Shown one piece after another: positions 1-7,070 of a stretch of 10,441 nucleotides of DNA. This DNA comes from Desulfamplus sp. (lineage in GTDB: Bacteria > Desulfobacterota > Desulfobacteria > Desulfobacterales > Desulfobacteraceae). The position numbers and the translations under genes were made by a program. Numbering within the stretch: the first letter of the stretch is position 1; each line of letters begins with the position of its first letter. The stretch is taken from the NCBI GenBank assembly GCA_015232935.1, contig JADFYT010000060.1:1-10441 (forward strand), in the 5' to 3' direction. The notes beneath the pieces are model-generated. The model searched no databases. It was not told where the DNA came from and worked only from the letters and a program-made list of their open reading frames with translations.

Positions 1-752
1 ACAAGAAAATTGTGCTGAAACTGCATTCTGCTTACATCTATACGGCTATGACTCTCCAGTGCCCTGACATAGTTCATGTAGTAGCCGTCATAGTTTTTAA
101 GATAGACGGAATTGCCGGCAGTTATCTCATAAAAATTCTCGCCGGTATATCTAAGAAGTGAGGAAAAGGCATCAAGAAAAGCGGCAAGATTTCTTAAATA
201 TTTTTCCACTACAGGCTCATTGTAATACTCCTCAATTTTCAGAAGCCATTGAAAATTCTCATCAATCAGAAGGTTGCGGTAATCGTTGACTATTAGCACA
301 AACCTTTTGACAGCCCTCTGGTTATCTTTAATAAGAGACTGCATGGCATTCACAAAAGCCAGCACCTCATAGATCTTTTCAGGACTTGAATCCACACGGC
401 TCATATCCTCAAGCTGCAATGTAAGGTTGTTAAGCTGCTGGACAGAATATTTAAGATCTTCTGTAAATTTTAAAATCTCCCTGGCTGTGGGAGAATAGCT
501 TGAATATATGATTTTCTCCTTTACCATTTGATACAGAAAAGACTCTCCAACGCCAACCAGTATAAAGATAACCGCAAATACCGTGAGTGGAACAAGACTT
601 TTCTTACGCCTTGTTTTAACAATGTAATAGGGTATTGTCACCGGAGCAAAAAAGGCAATTGCAGACCACCATCTTGGCATCTGCTGTTTTTCAGAATCTA
701 TATAGACAATTATCGAAGCAACAAACGCACATGAAAAATAGATAAAGAACAA
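1..752 (-). CDS. Hypothetical membrane protein, C-terminus cut by window edge
   Basis: I do not recognise this protein. An open frame enters from the left edge and holds about 250 residues with the C-terminus missing. The start chosen is TTG at 752-750, because AGGAGA sits 6 bases upstream; the first in-frame ATG lies well inside and has no comparable site. Three hydrophobic stretches are visible near residues 1-18 (FFIYFSCAFVASIIVYI), 26-42 (ending in IPYYIV) and 49-70 (VFAVIFILVGVGESFLY), with a basic KTRRKK patch between the last two. The rest is hydrophilic and probably helical, rich in Leu, Glu, Lys and Tyr, with no catalytic motif I can name. It follows comEC on the same strand after a 261-base repeat-bearing gap, so cotranscription is possible but not shown. 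The membrane assignment is firm; the function is unknown. Confidence 0.8.
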   Translation of the reverse strand, partial: MFFIYFSCAFVASIIVYIDSEKQQMPRWWSAIAFFAPVTIPYYIVKTRRKKSLVPLTVFAVIFILVGVGESFLYQMVKEKIIYSSYSPTAREILKFTEDLKYSVQQLNNLTLQLEDMSRVDSSPEKIYEVLAFVNAMQSLIKDNQRAVKRFVLIVNDYRNLLIDENFQWLLKIEEYYNEPVVEKYLRNLAAFLDAFSSLLRYTGENFYEITAGNSVYLKNYDGYYMNYVRALESHSRIDVSRMQFQHNFL

Positions 753-814
753 AACGAGTCTCCTTTGTTGTAAAGAGGTGAACCAGGAAGAGGCAGTGCA
801 TGGAAAAGGGGGTG

Positions 815-909
815 AACATAGGCAGCTTTGCTGAAATCAATGCCTGATTGAAATCCCCAAATAAAAACATAGGCAGGTTTGCTGAAATTTTTGCCTGATT
901 GAAATTCCC
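815..909. repeat. Two-copy direct repeat, 51-bp period
   Basis: Copies at 815-858 and 866-909 match at about 39 of 44 positions, both carrying AACATAGGCAG, TTTGCTGAAAT and TGCCTGATTGAAAT. Each copy contains the short inverted pair AGGCA/TGCCT around a 16-base loop. The repeat fills much of the gap between comEC and the downstream membrane-protein gene. A third, diverged copy (33 of 43 positions, no gaps) lies within comEC at 2524-2566. Confidence 0.85.
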
Positions 910-1013
910 GGGTATAGAAGATAAAGTGCATAATAAAATTTTTGTAAAACTGAATTTTACTCCTTGATGGGACTTGATGAAAAGTCAGTTCTGCAGGAGC
1001 TCTGATAAAAAGC

Positions 1014-4000
1014 TCAAAAGAAGGTTGCTGTTTTCCATTGGCTTCCATCAGAACAGACATTTACCGCACCATTCAAATCGGTTCTTAATATCTGTATTCC
1101 CCTCTTTTGATATCTGTTTAACACAATACTTCTTGGAAATCCAAAGCGATTTTGCCATCCGCACGATATAATTATACTTTCCGGTGCGACCTTATCAAGA
1201 AAAAAATCAGTACTGGAACCGGCACTGCCATGATGCGGAGCAACAAGGATATCAGATTTCAGGAAACTTGCGTGTCTGCGTACAAGTTCCTGTTCAGCCG
1301 ATTTCATTATGTCTCCCGGAAAAAGAATGGAATTATTCTTAAATATCACCTTTAACACAACAGAGTTATTGTTCGTGTTCTCTGCCCCACTGTTCTGATC
1401 TGAACATGGTTCTAATGGATGGAAAAAAGACAGGCTTCCCATGCCAATTTGAATTGATTTGGCTTTTTCATCAATTATATAAACCTGTGAGCCATTTTTC
1501 TTGACGCCGGACATCAGATCCATGTATGCCCTGCTCTCCTGATGATCACAGTTTTTAATAAATCTATTTACCTTGAAGTGTTCAAAAATATAGACAAGCC
1601 CGTTCATGTGGTCAGAATCTGGATGGGTAAGTACCACTGCATCCAGTGACATTATTCTTTTTTGCCTTAAAAACGGAGCGACTATATGCTCTCCTGTGTC
1701 AAATTTTCCTTCGTAGGAAAATCCTCCTCCATCAACCAGCATTGTCTTTCCCCGGGGCATTTGAACAAGGGCACAATTGCTCTGCCCTACATCCAGAACT
1801 GTGACATCAAGGTTTTTATTAAAAAAACGCTTTTTTATCCATAAAGACTCATGAACCAAAATTATAAAAAATATCACAGAGACTGCGAACAATCCCCCTT
1901 TGAATAAAATCTTGTTTATGATGCTCTCCTCTTTGAGTGTCATGCTCTCCTCTTTAAACATCATGTTCTTCTTTTTGAGCATCATGGCCTTCTCTTTCAA
2001 CTTCATGCTCTCATGCCTTTTTTTCAGTAACTTTGCCGAAACAAAAAAGGCATCATCCTTTTTTTTCAATGAGCCTGCCACAACAAAAAGCCACGATTTT
2101 GCCGTAATAAAAATGGCAAAAACAAAAATATAATAGCAGACAATCTCCACCATATCAGGAGTGAATGTCTCCACATGGCTCCAGGGCAAGGCCGCAATAG
2201 CTCTTACAGCATTGATGCAGGGTGCCAGAACTACTCCTGAGCACTCAATCAAAATCCCTGAAACTTGAGCTGAAAACGGGTGGGCAAAAAGAGCGGCAAG
2301 CCCAAGAGGGAGGGCAATAAACCCGATCCCTGGAACAAGGATGAGATTTGTCAGAAGTCCGGAAAAGGAGAATATGTTAAAATAGTGCATCACAAGAATC
2401 TGGGTTCCGGCAATTGCACAAATGGATATGAAAACAAACCCTGCCAGTTTTCTTGAAAATCTGCCTGAAATAAATCTCCTGAAAAAAAATTGAAATTTTA
2501 TGTTAAAGTCTTTTGAAACAAGAGCATACTCAGCTTGGCTGCAATTAATGTCTGATTGAGATTCCTGAGCAAGTACATATCTGTATCTGCCAGCCAGAGA
2601 AAGACCCATGAGTATGAAAAAAACCGCTGAAAAAGATAGCTGAAAAGAGACCATAAAAAGAGAGAGCGGATCAAGCAGAAGAATTACAATTCCTGCTGCT
2701 GCAAGTGAATTAAAGCCGTCGCTCTCTCTTTCAATGACCGCCGCTGTCATAAAAATGATAATCATTATCATGGCTCGCTGGGTAGCATCAGAATAACCGG
2801 AGAGCACCGCATACCCCACAATGGGAAATATTGTCAGAAGTGCGGCACCTTTTTTGCTCCACCCGCGAATCAGTACCCATTTGAAACATGAAAGCAGACC
2901 ATTGAATATAAAAAAAAAGAGTGTTGCCACAATAGAAAGGTGAAGACCGGATATCGCAAGAATGTGGCTGCCTCCGGTTACAGAGAAATCACGAGTCAGC
3001 TCTTTTGAAATAAACTCTTTTTGTCCTGTGGTAAGTGCACACAGTATGGCTCTGGAGTCACTGTTTTCAATAAGTTTAAAAATGTGTGCGGAAAAAATTT
3101 CTCTTGAATCCATGATGGTTTTATTGCAAAGATCCATGGCCGTTTTTATATGAAAGCCGCAAGTTCTCAACAAGCCTTTTGAAATAGCTGCAATATTGAG
3201 ACTTTCACTCTTTGTTGTACCTGCCAATGCGTGGCCGTTATCTTTTAAATCAATCGTGCCTCTCTTCCTTAAAGTCATTTTTCCATTGACGCTTACCCGC
3301 CCCCAGATATTTTGCGTTTGCATATACCTGACATAATCAAATCTTCCAGGATTATTGAAGTTGCGTATTGAAAGCAGCTTGCCTTTAAATTGCACAATAT
3401 CGCCCTGTTCATACTGCTCCAGAGGATTATATACATTCACCTGAACCATGCCGGTTACCTGTCTTTGAGTCGGCAGAGTATTTTTCCGAGCCCGGATAGA
3501 TTCCTGAACACCCCGTATTTGCCAATCCTGACCATTTTTCTCCGTGACCTGTATTGCTTTTGCACCGGCTGATTTTTCGTTACTCTCTTCAATGACATTT
3601 TGTACTGTCTCTACTTCAAGATTAAATCGTGTGCGACTGCCTCTTGCATTGCTCTGAGTTTTTTCAGGTCGGGTATAAAAAAACTCTTCGGGTCTGGAAG
3701 ATATCTTGCCGGTAATCTCTAAAATTCCCTTGTCAGTAAAATTTGAGATATGATTTTGGGCAAGCTCGGGAAAAATGGCTGAGTGGACAAGACAATACCC
3801 TGATATAAAAGAAAGAATAATGAAAATGGCAGGAGTGCAAAATCGCGGGCAGATATTTTGTTTTATGATTATCTGGATTGTTTTGATAATCAAACGCTCA
3901 AGAGCTTCGGGGCAATCATTTCGACATTGAAGTTGCTTGACAATAAAAACGATATAAAAAACAGGAATTATTAAAAAAAAGAGAGGTATGACAATCAGCA

Positions 4001-4178
4001 GACGAGGAAAGACCGGCAGGTAATTACCAACAATAATTCCCGCACAAAGGGATATGAACAGAGGTACAAGAGGGGGAATGCCATATTTCAGAAAAATTCT
4101 CAAATCAGGAATCTCTATATATACCCGAATACGGGACAACTGGACAGGGCTGTCCCTATGCACTCGAATACAGGACAA
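1014..4178 (-). CDS. comEC: ComEC/Rec2 family DNA internalisation channel
   Basis: Inner-membrane channel that carries single-stranded DNA into the cytoplasm during natural transformation. At 1054 residues it is longer than the usual 700-850. Order of parts: N-terminal membrane segments (about 33-80 and 115-135); a soluble OB-like region (about 150-310) with a polar insertion near 165-240; the multi-helix competence domain (about 375-700), including SGLHLSIV at 410-417; and a C-terminal metallo-beta-lactamase-like domain with DVGQSN (796-801), HPDSDH (852-857), FPGD (953-956) and APHHGS (980-985). Two extra stretches coincide with repeats: residues 537-554 (dispersed 51-bp-period element) and 721-753 (21-bp tandem repeat, Lys/Glu/Met heptads). 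The start is uncertain. There is no ATG near the N-terminus; TTG 4178 is the longest option, GTG 4163 and TTG 4139 also occur, and TTG 4103 has a weak AGAGA upstream. It follows murA in the same frame with 57 bases between. Competence itself cannot be inferred from this gene alone. Confidence 0.93.
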   Translation of the reverse strand: MSCIRVHRDSPVQLSRIRVYIEIPDLRIFLKYGIPPLVPLFISLCAGIIVGNYLPVFPRLLIVIPLFFLIIPVFYIVFIVKQLQCRNDCPEALERLIIKTIQIIIKQNICPRFCTPAIFIILSFISGYCLVHSAIFPELAQNHISNFTDKGILEITGKISSRPEEFFYTRPEKTQSNARGSRTRFNLEVETVQNVIEESNEKSAGAKAIQVTEKNGQDWQIRGVQESIRARKNTLPTQRQVTGMVQVNVYNPLEQYEQGDIVQFKGKLLSIRNFNNPGRFDYVRYMQTQNIWGRVSVNGKMTLRKRGTIDLKDNGHALAGTTKSESLNIAAISKGLLRTCGFHIKTAMDLCNKTIMDSREIFSAHIFKLIENSDSRAILCALTTGQKEFISKELTRDFSVTGGSHILAISGLHLSIVATLFFFIFNGLLSCFKWVLIRGWSKKGAALLTIFPIVGYAVLSGYSDATQRAMIMIIIFMTAAVIERESDGFNSLAAAGIVILLLDPLSLFMVSFQLSFSAVFFILMGLSLAGRYRYVLAQESQSDINCSQAEYALVSKDFNIKFQFFFRRFISGRFSRKLAGFVFISICAIAGTQILVMHYFNIFSFSGLLTNLILVPGIGFIALPLGLAALFAHPFSAQVSGILIECSGVVLAPCINAVRAIAALPWSHVETFTPDMVEIVCYYIFVFAIFITAKSWLFVVAGSLKKKDDAFFVSAKLLKKRHESMKLKEKAMMLKKKNMMFKEESMTLKEESIINKILFKGGLFAVSVIFFIILVHESLWIKKRFFNKNLDVTVLDVGQSNCALVQMPRGKTMLVDGGGFSYEGKFDTGEHIVAPFLRQKRIMSLDAVVLTHPDSDHMNGLVYIFEHFKVNRFIKNCDHQESRAYMDLMSGVKKNGSQVYIIDEKAKSIQIGMGSLSFFHPLEPCSDQNSGAENTNNNSVVLKVIFKNNSILFPGDIMKSAEQELVRRHASFLKSDILVAPHHGSAGSSTDFFLDKVAPESIIISCGWQNRFGFPRSIVLNRYQKRGIQILRTDLNGAVNVCSDGSQWKTATFF
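1921..2017. repeat. 21-bp tandem repeat inside comEC
   Basis: Four full units (1921-1941, 1942-1962, 1963-1983, 1984-2004) and a partial fifth, each starting ATG and rich in TCTTT on the plus strand. The first two units share ATGCTCTCCTCTTT. On the coding strand they encode heptads such as MTLKEES, MMFKEES and MMLKKKN, between the last competence-domain membrane segments and the C-terminal hydrolase-like domain. The reading frame is kept because the period is seven codons. Confidence 0.9.
2524..2566. repeat. Diverged third copy of the 51-bp-period repeat, within comEC
   Basis: An ungapped match of 33 of 43 positions to 816-858, including CTGATTGA and the CAGCTT/GCTG portion. It encodes comEC residues around 538-552 (QSDINCSQAEY). 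The intergenic copy read in the corresponding minus-strand frame gives QSGIDFSKAAY, so both sequence and phase agree. Confidence 0.7.
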
Positions 4179-4194
4179 CCTGACGGGGCTATCC
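4118..4194. repeat. Two-copy 39-bp tandem repeat across the comEC start region
   Basis: Copies at 4118-4155 and 4157-4194 match at 30 of 38 positions with a 39-base period (13 codons). The repeat straddles the longest possible comEC start (TTG 4178). Read in the comEC frame it gives RVHRDSPVQLS followed by RIRVYIEIP. One copy contains GGACAG-CC-CTGTCC, a short self-complementary stretch. Confidence 0.75.
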
Positions 4195-4235
4195 TGTAGC
4201 TGGCAATCATGATCTGTTCTATTTGCAAGAAGAGA

Positions 4236-5519
4236 TCAGCACCGCCTGATCTGTGCTCCAAGACCTGAAAATTTTTTCTCGATAGATTCATAGCCTCGGT
4301 CAATATGATAAACCCTGTTGATGGTTGTGGTTCCTCTGGCAACAAGCCCTGCAATCACAAGGGAGGCACTTGCACGCAAGTCAGACGCCATCACCTGGGC
4401 ACCTGACAGGGATTTTACCCCTCTGACCATGGCGTAGTTTCCGCCTGAAATGGATATGTCAGCACCCATTCTCTGCAACTCATTGACATGAATGAACCTG
4501 TTTTCAAATATAGTCTCATGGACAACGCTGTTTCCTTCCGCAATGGACATCAAGACCATGAACTGTGCCTGCATGTCTGTTGGAAATCCAGGATATGGAA
4601 GTGTTTTTATATCTGTACTTTTGATTTTTTCCACCCCTTTGACCCGTATCCCCTCTTCCGTTATATCAACCGAGGCTCCGCTCTGTCTCAGCTTGTTGAT
4701 AATGCCGCCCATATGTTCAGGTTCTCCCCCCTGTACCAGTACATCTCCTTTTGTTGCAGCCGCGGCTACCATAAAGGTTCCTGCCTCGATTCTGTCCGGA
4801 ATCACGTGTATGGATGCTGAATCAAGTGATGGTTCTGATCCTTTTCCGCAATACCCTTTTTCAACTCCATTGATTCTGATAACAGCGGTTCCGGCACCTG
4901 AGACATCGCCTCCCATGAGATTTAAAGCATCAGCAAGGGCAATGATTTCGGGCTCTCTCGCACAGTTTCTCAAAACAGTTGTACCCTGGGCAAGGGTGGC
5001 GGCCATCATCAGATTCTCTGTACCTGTCACAGTAGGTACATCAAAGTAAAATTCACTGCCCTTGAGCCTTCCTGAAGTTGTTGCCTCAATATATCCATGC
5101 TCAATAGATATTTTTGCACCCATGGCTTCAAGACCTTTTAGATGCAGATCAACGGGTCTTGCACCAATGGCACACCCTCCCGGAAGAGAGACTCTTGCAT
5201 GGCCAAATCTTGCAACCAGGGGCCCAAGCACAAGAATGGATGCCCTCATTTTCCTTACAAGATCATACTCTGCTTCAGCTTTATTGATGGCTGATGCGTC
5301 AATCCGGATATCTGAACCTGATGTCTCTGTTGTTGCACCAAGATCTTCGAGAAGCATTTTTATGCTTTTGATATCCATAAGGTCGGGAATATTTGTGTAA
5401 TCCACAGGGCCCTGAACCAGAATAGAGGACGCAAGAAGGGGCAGTGCCGCATTTTTCGCCCCGCTGATCCGCACCTTCCCTTCTAATGGTATCCCGCCTG
5501 TGATTTCAATTTTATCCAT
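4236..5519 (-). CDS. murA: UDP-N-acetylglucosamine 1-carboxyvinyltransferase MurA
   Basis: Cytoplasmic enzyme that transfers enolpyruvate from phosphoenolpyruvate to UDP-GlcNAc, the first committed step of peptidoglycan synthesis. It has 427 residues against the usual 417-420. Visible family marks are the Lys22-Asn23 pair in SGAKNAALP, the flexible catalytic loop PGGCAIGARPVDLHLKGLE with Cys116 (the fosfomycin-target cysteine, Cys115 in E. coli), the PTVTGTENL segment, the FPTDMQAQ segment carrying the catalytic Asp, and DLRASASLVIAGL carrying the conserved Arg. The extra residues sit in a polar loop just before VIPDRIEAGT. The start is ATG 5519, with GAGGA about 12 bases upstream, somewhat far. 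The gene stops at TGA 4236-4238, and comEC continues in the same frame after it. The presence of Cys rather than Asp predicts normal fosfomycin sensitivity of the enzyme. Confidence 0.97.
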   Translation of the reverse strand: MDKIEITGGIPLEGKVRISGAKNAALPLLASSILVQGPVDYTNIPDLMDIKSIKMLLEDLGATTETSGSDIRIDASAINKAEAEYDLVRKMRASILVLGPLVARFGHARVSLPGGCAIGARPVDLHLKGLEAMGAKISIEHGYIEATTSGRLKGSEFYFDVPTVTGTENLMMAATLAQGTTVLRNCAREPEIIALADALNLMGGDVSGAGTAVIRINGVEKGYCGKGSEPSLDSASIHVIPDRIEAGTFMVAAAATKGDVLVQGGEPEHMGGIINKLRQSGASVDITEEGIRVKGVEKIKSTDIKTLPYPGFPTDMQAQFMVLMSIAEGNSVVHETIFENRFIHVNELQRMGADISISGGNYAMVRGVKSLSGAQVMASDLRASASLVIAGLVARGTTTINRVYHIDRGYESIEKKFSGLGAQIRRC

Positions 5520-5577
5520 ATTGAATTTGATTCCTCAAGTTAAAATCTAAAAAAAACAAAAATTACATTATTCACAT

Positions 5578-5605
5578 ATTCTAAAAAATAGTTGAAATTT
5601 TTCAA
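5578..5605 (-). promoter_or_regulatory. Candidate sigma70 promoter for murA
   Basis: On the minus strand TTGAAA (5605-5600) and TAGAAT (5583-5578) are separated by 16 bases; each box matches the consensus at five of six positions. The start site would fall near 5571, giving a leader of about 50 bases before murA. The -35 box overlaps one arm of the inverted repeat that may terminate hicBA transcription. Confidence 0.4.
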
Positions 5606-5654
5606 AAGGAACTCCTCAAAAACATGAGGAGATGTCTATAAAAAGTTTCAACTG
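5583..5654 (-). terminator. Nested inverted repeat, probable hicBA terminator
   Basis: The outer arms at 5590-5602 and 5640-5653 pair over 13 bases with one bulged G (AGTTGAAATTTTT against AAAAAGTTTCAACT). Inside is a six-base-pair GC-containing stem, CTCCTC at 5612-5617 with GAGGAG at 5626-5631. Read on the minus strand, the outer stem is followed by ATTTTTT, as in an intrinsic terminator. It lies just past the end of hicA. Confidence 0.5.
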
Positions 5655-5677
5655 GCAAATAAAGAATGCCAAAATAA

Positions 5678-5914
5678 TCATGCTTTATACACATCTAAAA
5701 AATCATTTCGATTAATGCCTGCCTGGGTCAAAATAGTGCGAAGTGTAGATCCCTTTAAGGTTCGATGATTAGGTATTGTCAAGGGCGTAAAAGTTTCATC
5801 TTCATTTTCTCTCACCATTGAAATATGATTACCTGTTCTCACTATTTTAAAACCCAGAAGGCTAAAAGCTTTTATAACATCAGAAATAGGAGGATCTGAG
5901 GGAAATTTTGTCAT
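5678..5914 (-). CDS. hicA: HicA-family toxin (mRNA interferase)
   Basis: Small toxin of the HicA/YcfA fold, a double-stranded-RNA-binding-like fold, that cleaves mRNA and blocks translation until bound by HicB. It has 78 residues, the normal size. The family pattern is visible: LLGFKIVRTGNHISM, with the expected catalytic His30 in the GNH motif, then TIPNHRTLKGSTLRTILTQA, the typical C-terminal helix segment. It starts at ATG 5914, whose A is also the last base of the hicB stop (TAATG), so translation of toxin is probably coupled to antitoxin. The order is antitoxin first, the reverse of the commonest hicAB arrangement. No inactivating change is visible, so the toxin is probably functional. 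Confidence 0.9.
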   Translation of the reverse strand: MTKFPSDPPISDVIKAFSLLGFKIVRTGNHISMVRENEDETFTPLTIPNHRTLKGSTLRTILTQAGINRNDFLDVYKA

Positions 5915-6138
5915 TACGCAGATACCCTTGTATCTATTACAAAGGCTTCCATAACCGGATAATCATCCAGCACGGTTTCTCCGAAAGTTTCTATATGAAA
6001 ACTGATTGCTGACTTTAGATCAGACAATGCTTCTTCATAGGTATTGCCCTCTCCTATTATAACCCCTTTTAAACCCAAAGGATACGCAACATAACCATCA
6101 AAATGTTTTTCTACAATAACTTTGATATCTCTGAACAT
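5914..6138 (-). CDS. hicB: HicB-family antitoxin, single-domain form
   Basis: Antitoxin partner of the following HicA-family toxin. The 74 residues match the partial RNase-H-like HicB domain: a strand pair around VIVEKHFDGYVAYP, then the TYEEALSDLKSAISFHI helix. The chain ends soon after, with no room for the C-terminal ribbon-helix-helix or helix-turn-helix DNA-binding domain that longer HicB proteins carry. The start chosen is ATG 6138, with a very strong GGGAGGGGAG just upstream; a GTG at 6174 would add 12 residues but lacks a comparable site. It overlaps hicA by one base. The usual Cys of the PGC motif is absent (GLKGVIIGEG in its place), which is tolerated in the family. Confidence 0.87.
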   Translation of the reverse strand: MFRDIKVIVEKHFDGYVAYPLGLKGVIIGEGNTYEEALSDLKSAISFHIETFGETVLDDYPVMEAFVIDTRVSA

Positions 6139-6182
6139 ATTCTCCCCTCCCTGTTTTATTGCCAATTTTTTCACTGTTCAAA

Positions 6183-6194
6183 CTGTCATGACAG
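6183..6194. promoter_or_regulatory. Perfect 12-bp palindrome upstream of hicB
   Basis: CTGTCATGACAG is its own reverse complement and lies 45 bases upstream of the hicB start, immediately before a TTGAAC that could act as a -35 box. Position and symmetry suit an operator for autoregulation. Which protein binds is not shown, since this HicB has no evident DNA-binding domain. Confidence 0.4.
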
Positions 6195-6265
6195 AATTTT
6201 CCAACCATCCACTAACATGAAAACCATAATGCATTTTAACTATAAATACAAATGCGGTAGTGTTC

Positions 6266-6294
6266 GTAAAAAGTCTGAAATGAGCATTTTTCAG
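6266..6294 (-). terminator. Weak AT-rich terminator-like hairpin at the rsmG stop
   Basis: On the minus strand CTGAAA and TTTCAG pair across an 8-base loop, followed by AC and a run of five T. The stem overlaps the rsmG stop codon. With only two GC pairs it would be inefficient at best. Confidence 0.3.
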
Positions 6295-7070
6295 CACAAT
6301 AACACGTTGATTTTGTTGAACGCCAATTTTGTAGGTCTTACAGTTACAATACACCGTTTGTGCTGCTCAAAAGGAAGAACGTATTCAGATACTTCTATTG
6401 AAATATCTTCCCTGGTCATAACAGGGGCAAGTTCATCCGGCTTGAGTTCTCCTTTCATGGCAAGTATAACGCCACTGCTCTTTAGAAATGGAAGTGCCAT
6501 CTCTGTAAATCTGTCCAGAGATGTAAATGCTCTTGACACAACAAAATCAAATTGACGAGCGTATTCAGGATTTTTTCCAAGCTCTTCTGCACGGCAATGA
6601 ATAGCCTTGATTCCATTTAGATCGTTCTGGCAGGCTATACGGCCTTGAGATAGATTGTTCTGGATTAACAGAGTATTTTGCACCAACAGATTGCTTTGGA
6701 TTATAAGATTATCAAGAAAACTTGCCTTTTTCCGTGATGAATCAGCCATAACCACTTCAAGAGTGGGATTTGCAACCTTCAGCGGCATGCCAGGAAATCC
6801 GCCGCCAGTACCAAGATCAATCACCTTTGAACCATCAGGAATAAAAGGAGCAATGGCAATTGAGTCAATAAAATGTTTAAGAGCCATTTCAAAGGGATCA
6901 ACAATTGCTGTTATATTGAACCTGTTGTTCCATTTTATAAGCTCACCGGCGTGAAATGCCAGCAGATCAAGCTGCTTTGAGGAGAGTTCAATACCAAAAG
7001 CCAATGCCCCCATAGCAACAGTTTGTTTCCAGTCCCTACCAAAGGATGATGTATTATCATTTTTTTTCAT
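6291..7070 (-). CDS. rsmG: 16S rRNA (guanine-527-N7)-methyltransferase RsmG
   Basis: SAM-dependent methyltransferase of the GidB/RsmG family, which places the m7G at position 527 (E. coli numbering) of 16S rRNA; loss gives low-level streptomycin resistance. The 259 residues exceed the usual 205-220. Visible motifs are KWNNRFNIT (46-54), the SAM-binding DLGTGGGFPGMP (85-96), the acidic MADSSRKK (108-115), VVSRAF (177-182) and the core-strand VILAMKG (201-207). An insertion of about 25-30 residues (121-150) between the SAM-binding half and CRAEEL is made of a six-residue repeat, LIIQSN/LLVQNT/LLIQNN. The start chosen is ATG 7070, with AAGAGA upstream. TTG at 7109 would add 13 residues but has no ribosome-binding site and lies in a dispersed intergenic motif. 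A later ATG, at residue 20, would give a more usual N-terminus. Confidence 0.95.
   Translation of the reverse strand: MKKNDNTSSFGRDWKQTVAMGALAFGIELSSKQLDLLAFHAGELIKWNNRFNITAIVDPFEMALKHFIDSIAIAPFIPDGSKVIDLGTGGGFPGMPLKVANPTLEVVMADSSRKKASFLDNLIIQSNLLVQNTLLIQNNLSQGRIACQNDLNGIKAIHCRAEELGKNPEYARQFDFVVSRAFTSLDRFTEMALPFLKSSGVILAMKGELKPDELAPVMTREDISIEVSEYVLPFEQHKRCIVTVRPTKLAFNKINVLLC
6652..6713. repeat. 18-bp tandem repeat inside rsmG
   Basis: Three units (6652-6669, 6670-6687, 6688-6705) and a partial fourth begin AGATT or AGAGT and share TTnTGG/ATT features. The first is AGATTGTTCTGGATTAAC and the third AGATTGCTTTGGATTATA. A related isolated unit (AGATCGTTCTGG) starts near 6620. The repeat encodes the six-residue periodic insertion of RsmG and keeps the frame. 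Confidence 0.8.

Noticed and set aside
710..1060. 116-codon minus-strand frame carrying the 51-bp-period repeat as peptide repeats
   Set aside because: It begins inside the end of comEC in another frame, overruns the well-supported start of the next gene, and has no ribosome-binding site. The open frame follows from the repeat having a period divisible by three.
1921..2017. Short regularly spaced repeats as a CRISPR array
   Set aside because: The units are directly adjacent with no unique spacers, and lie in frame inside comEC.
1900..2133. Plus-strand frame with Met/Leu/Ser/Phe repeats
   Set aside because: It is the mirror of the 21-bp repeat within comEC; it looks hydrophobic only because the sense strand encodes Lys/Glu-rich heptads.
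4236..4238. murA TGA as a selenocysteine codon leading into comEC
   Set aside because: MurA ends at the normal place for its family, and no selenocysteine insertion hairpin is evident directly downstream; ordinary stop is far more likely.
4488..5400. Several plus-strand frames of 110-185 codons
   Set aside because: All are antisense to murA, which is complete and has its catalytic residues.
6154..6181. TTGAAC with ATAAAA as the hicBA promoter
   Set aside because: The start site would fall within the ribosome-binding sequence, leaving almost no leader, so I do not call it.
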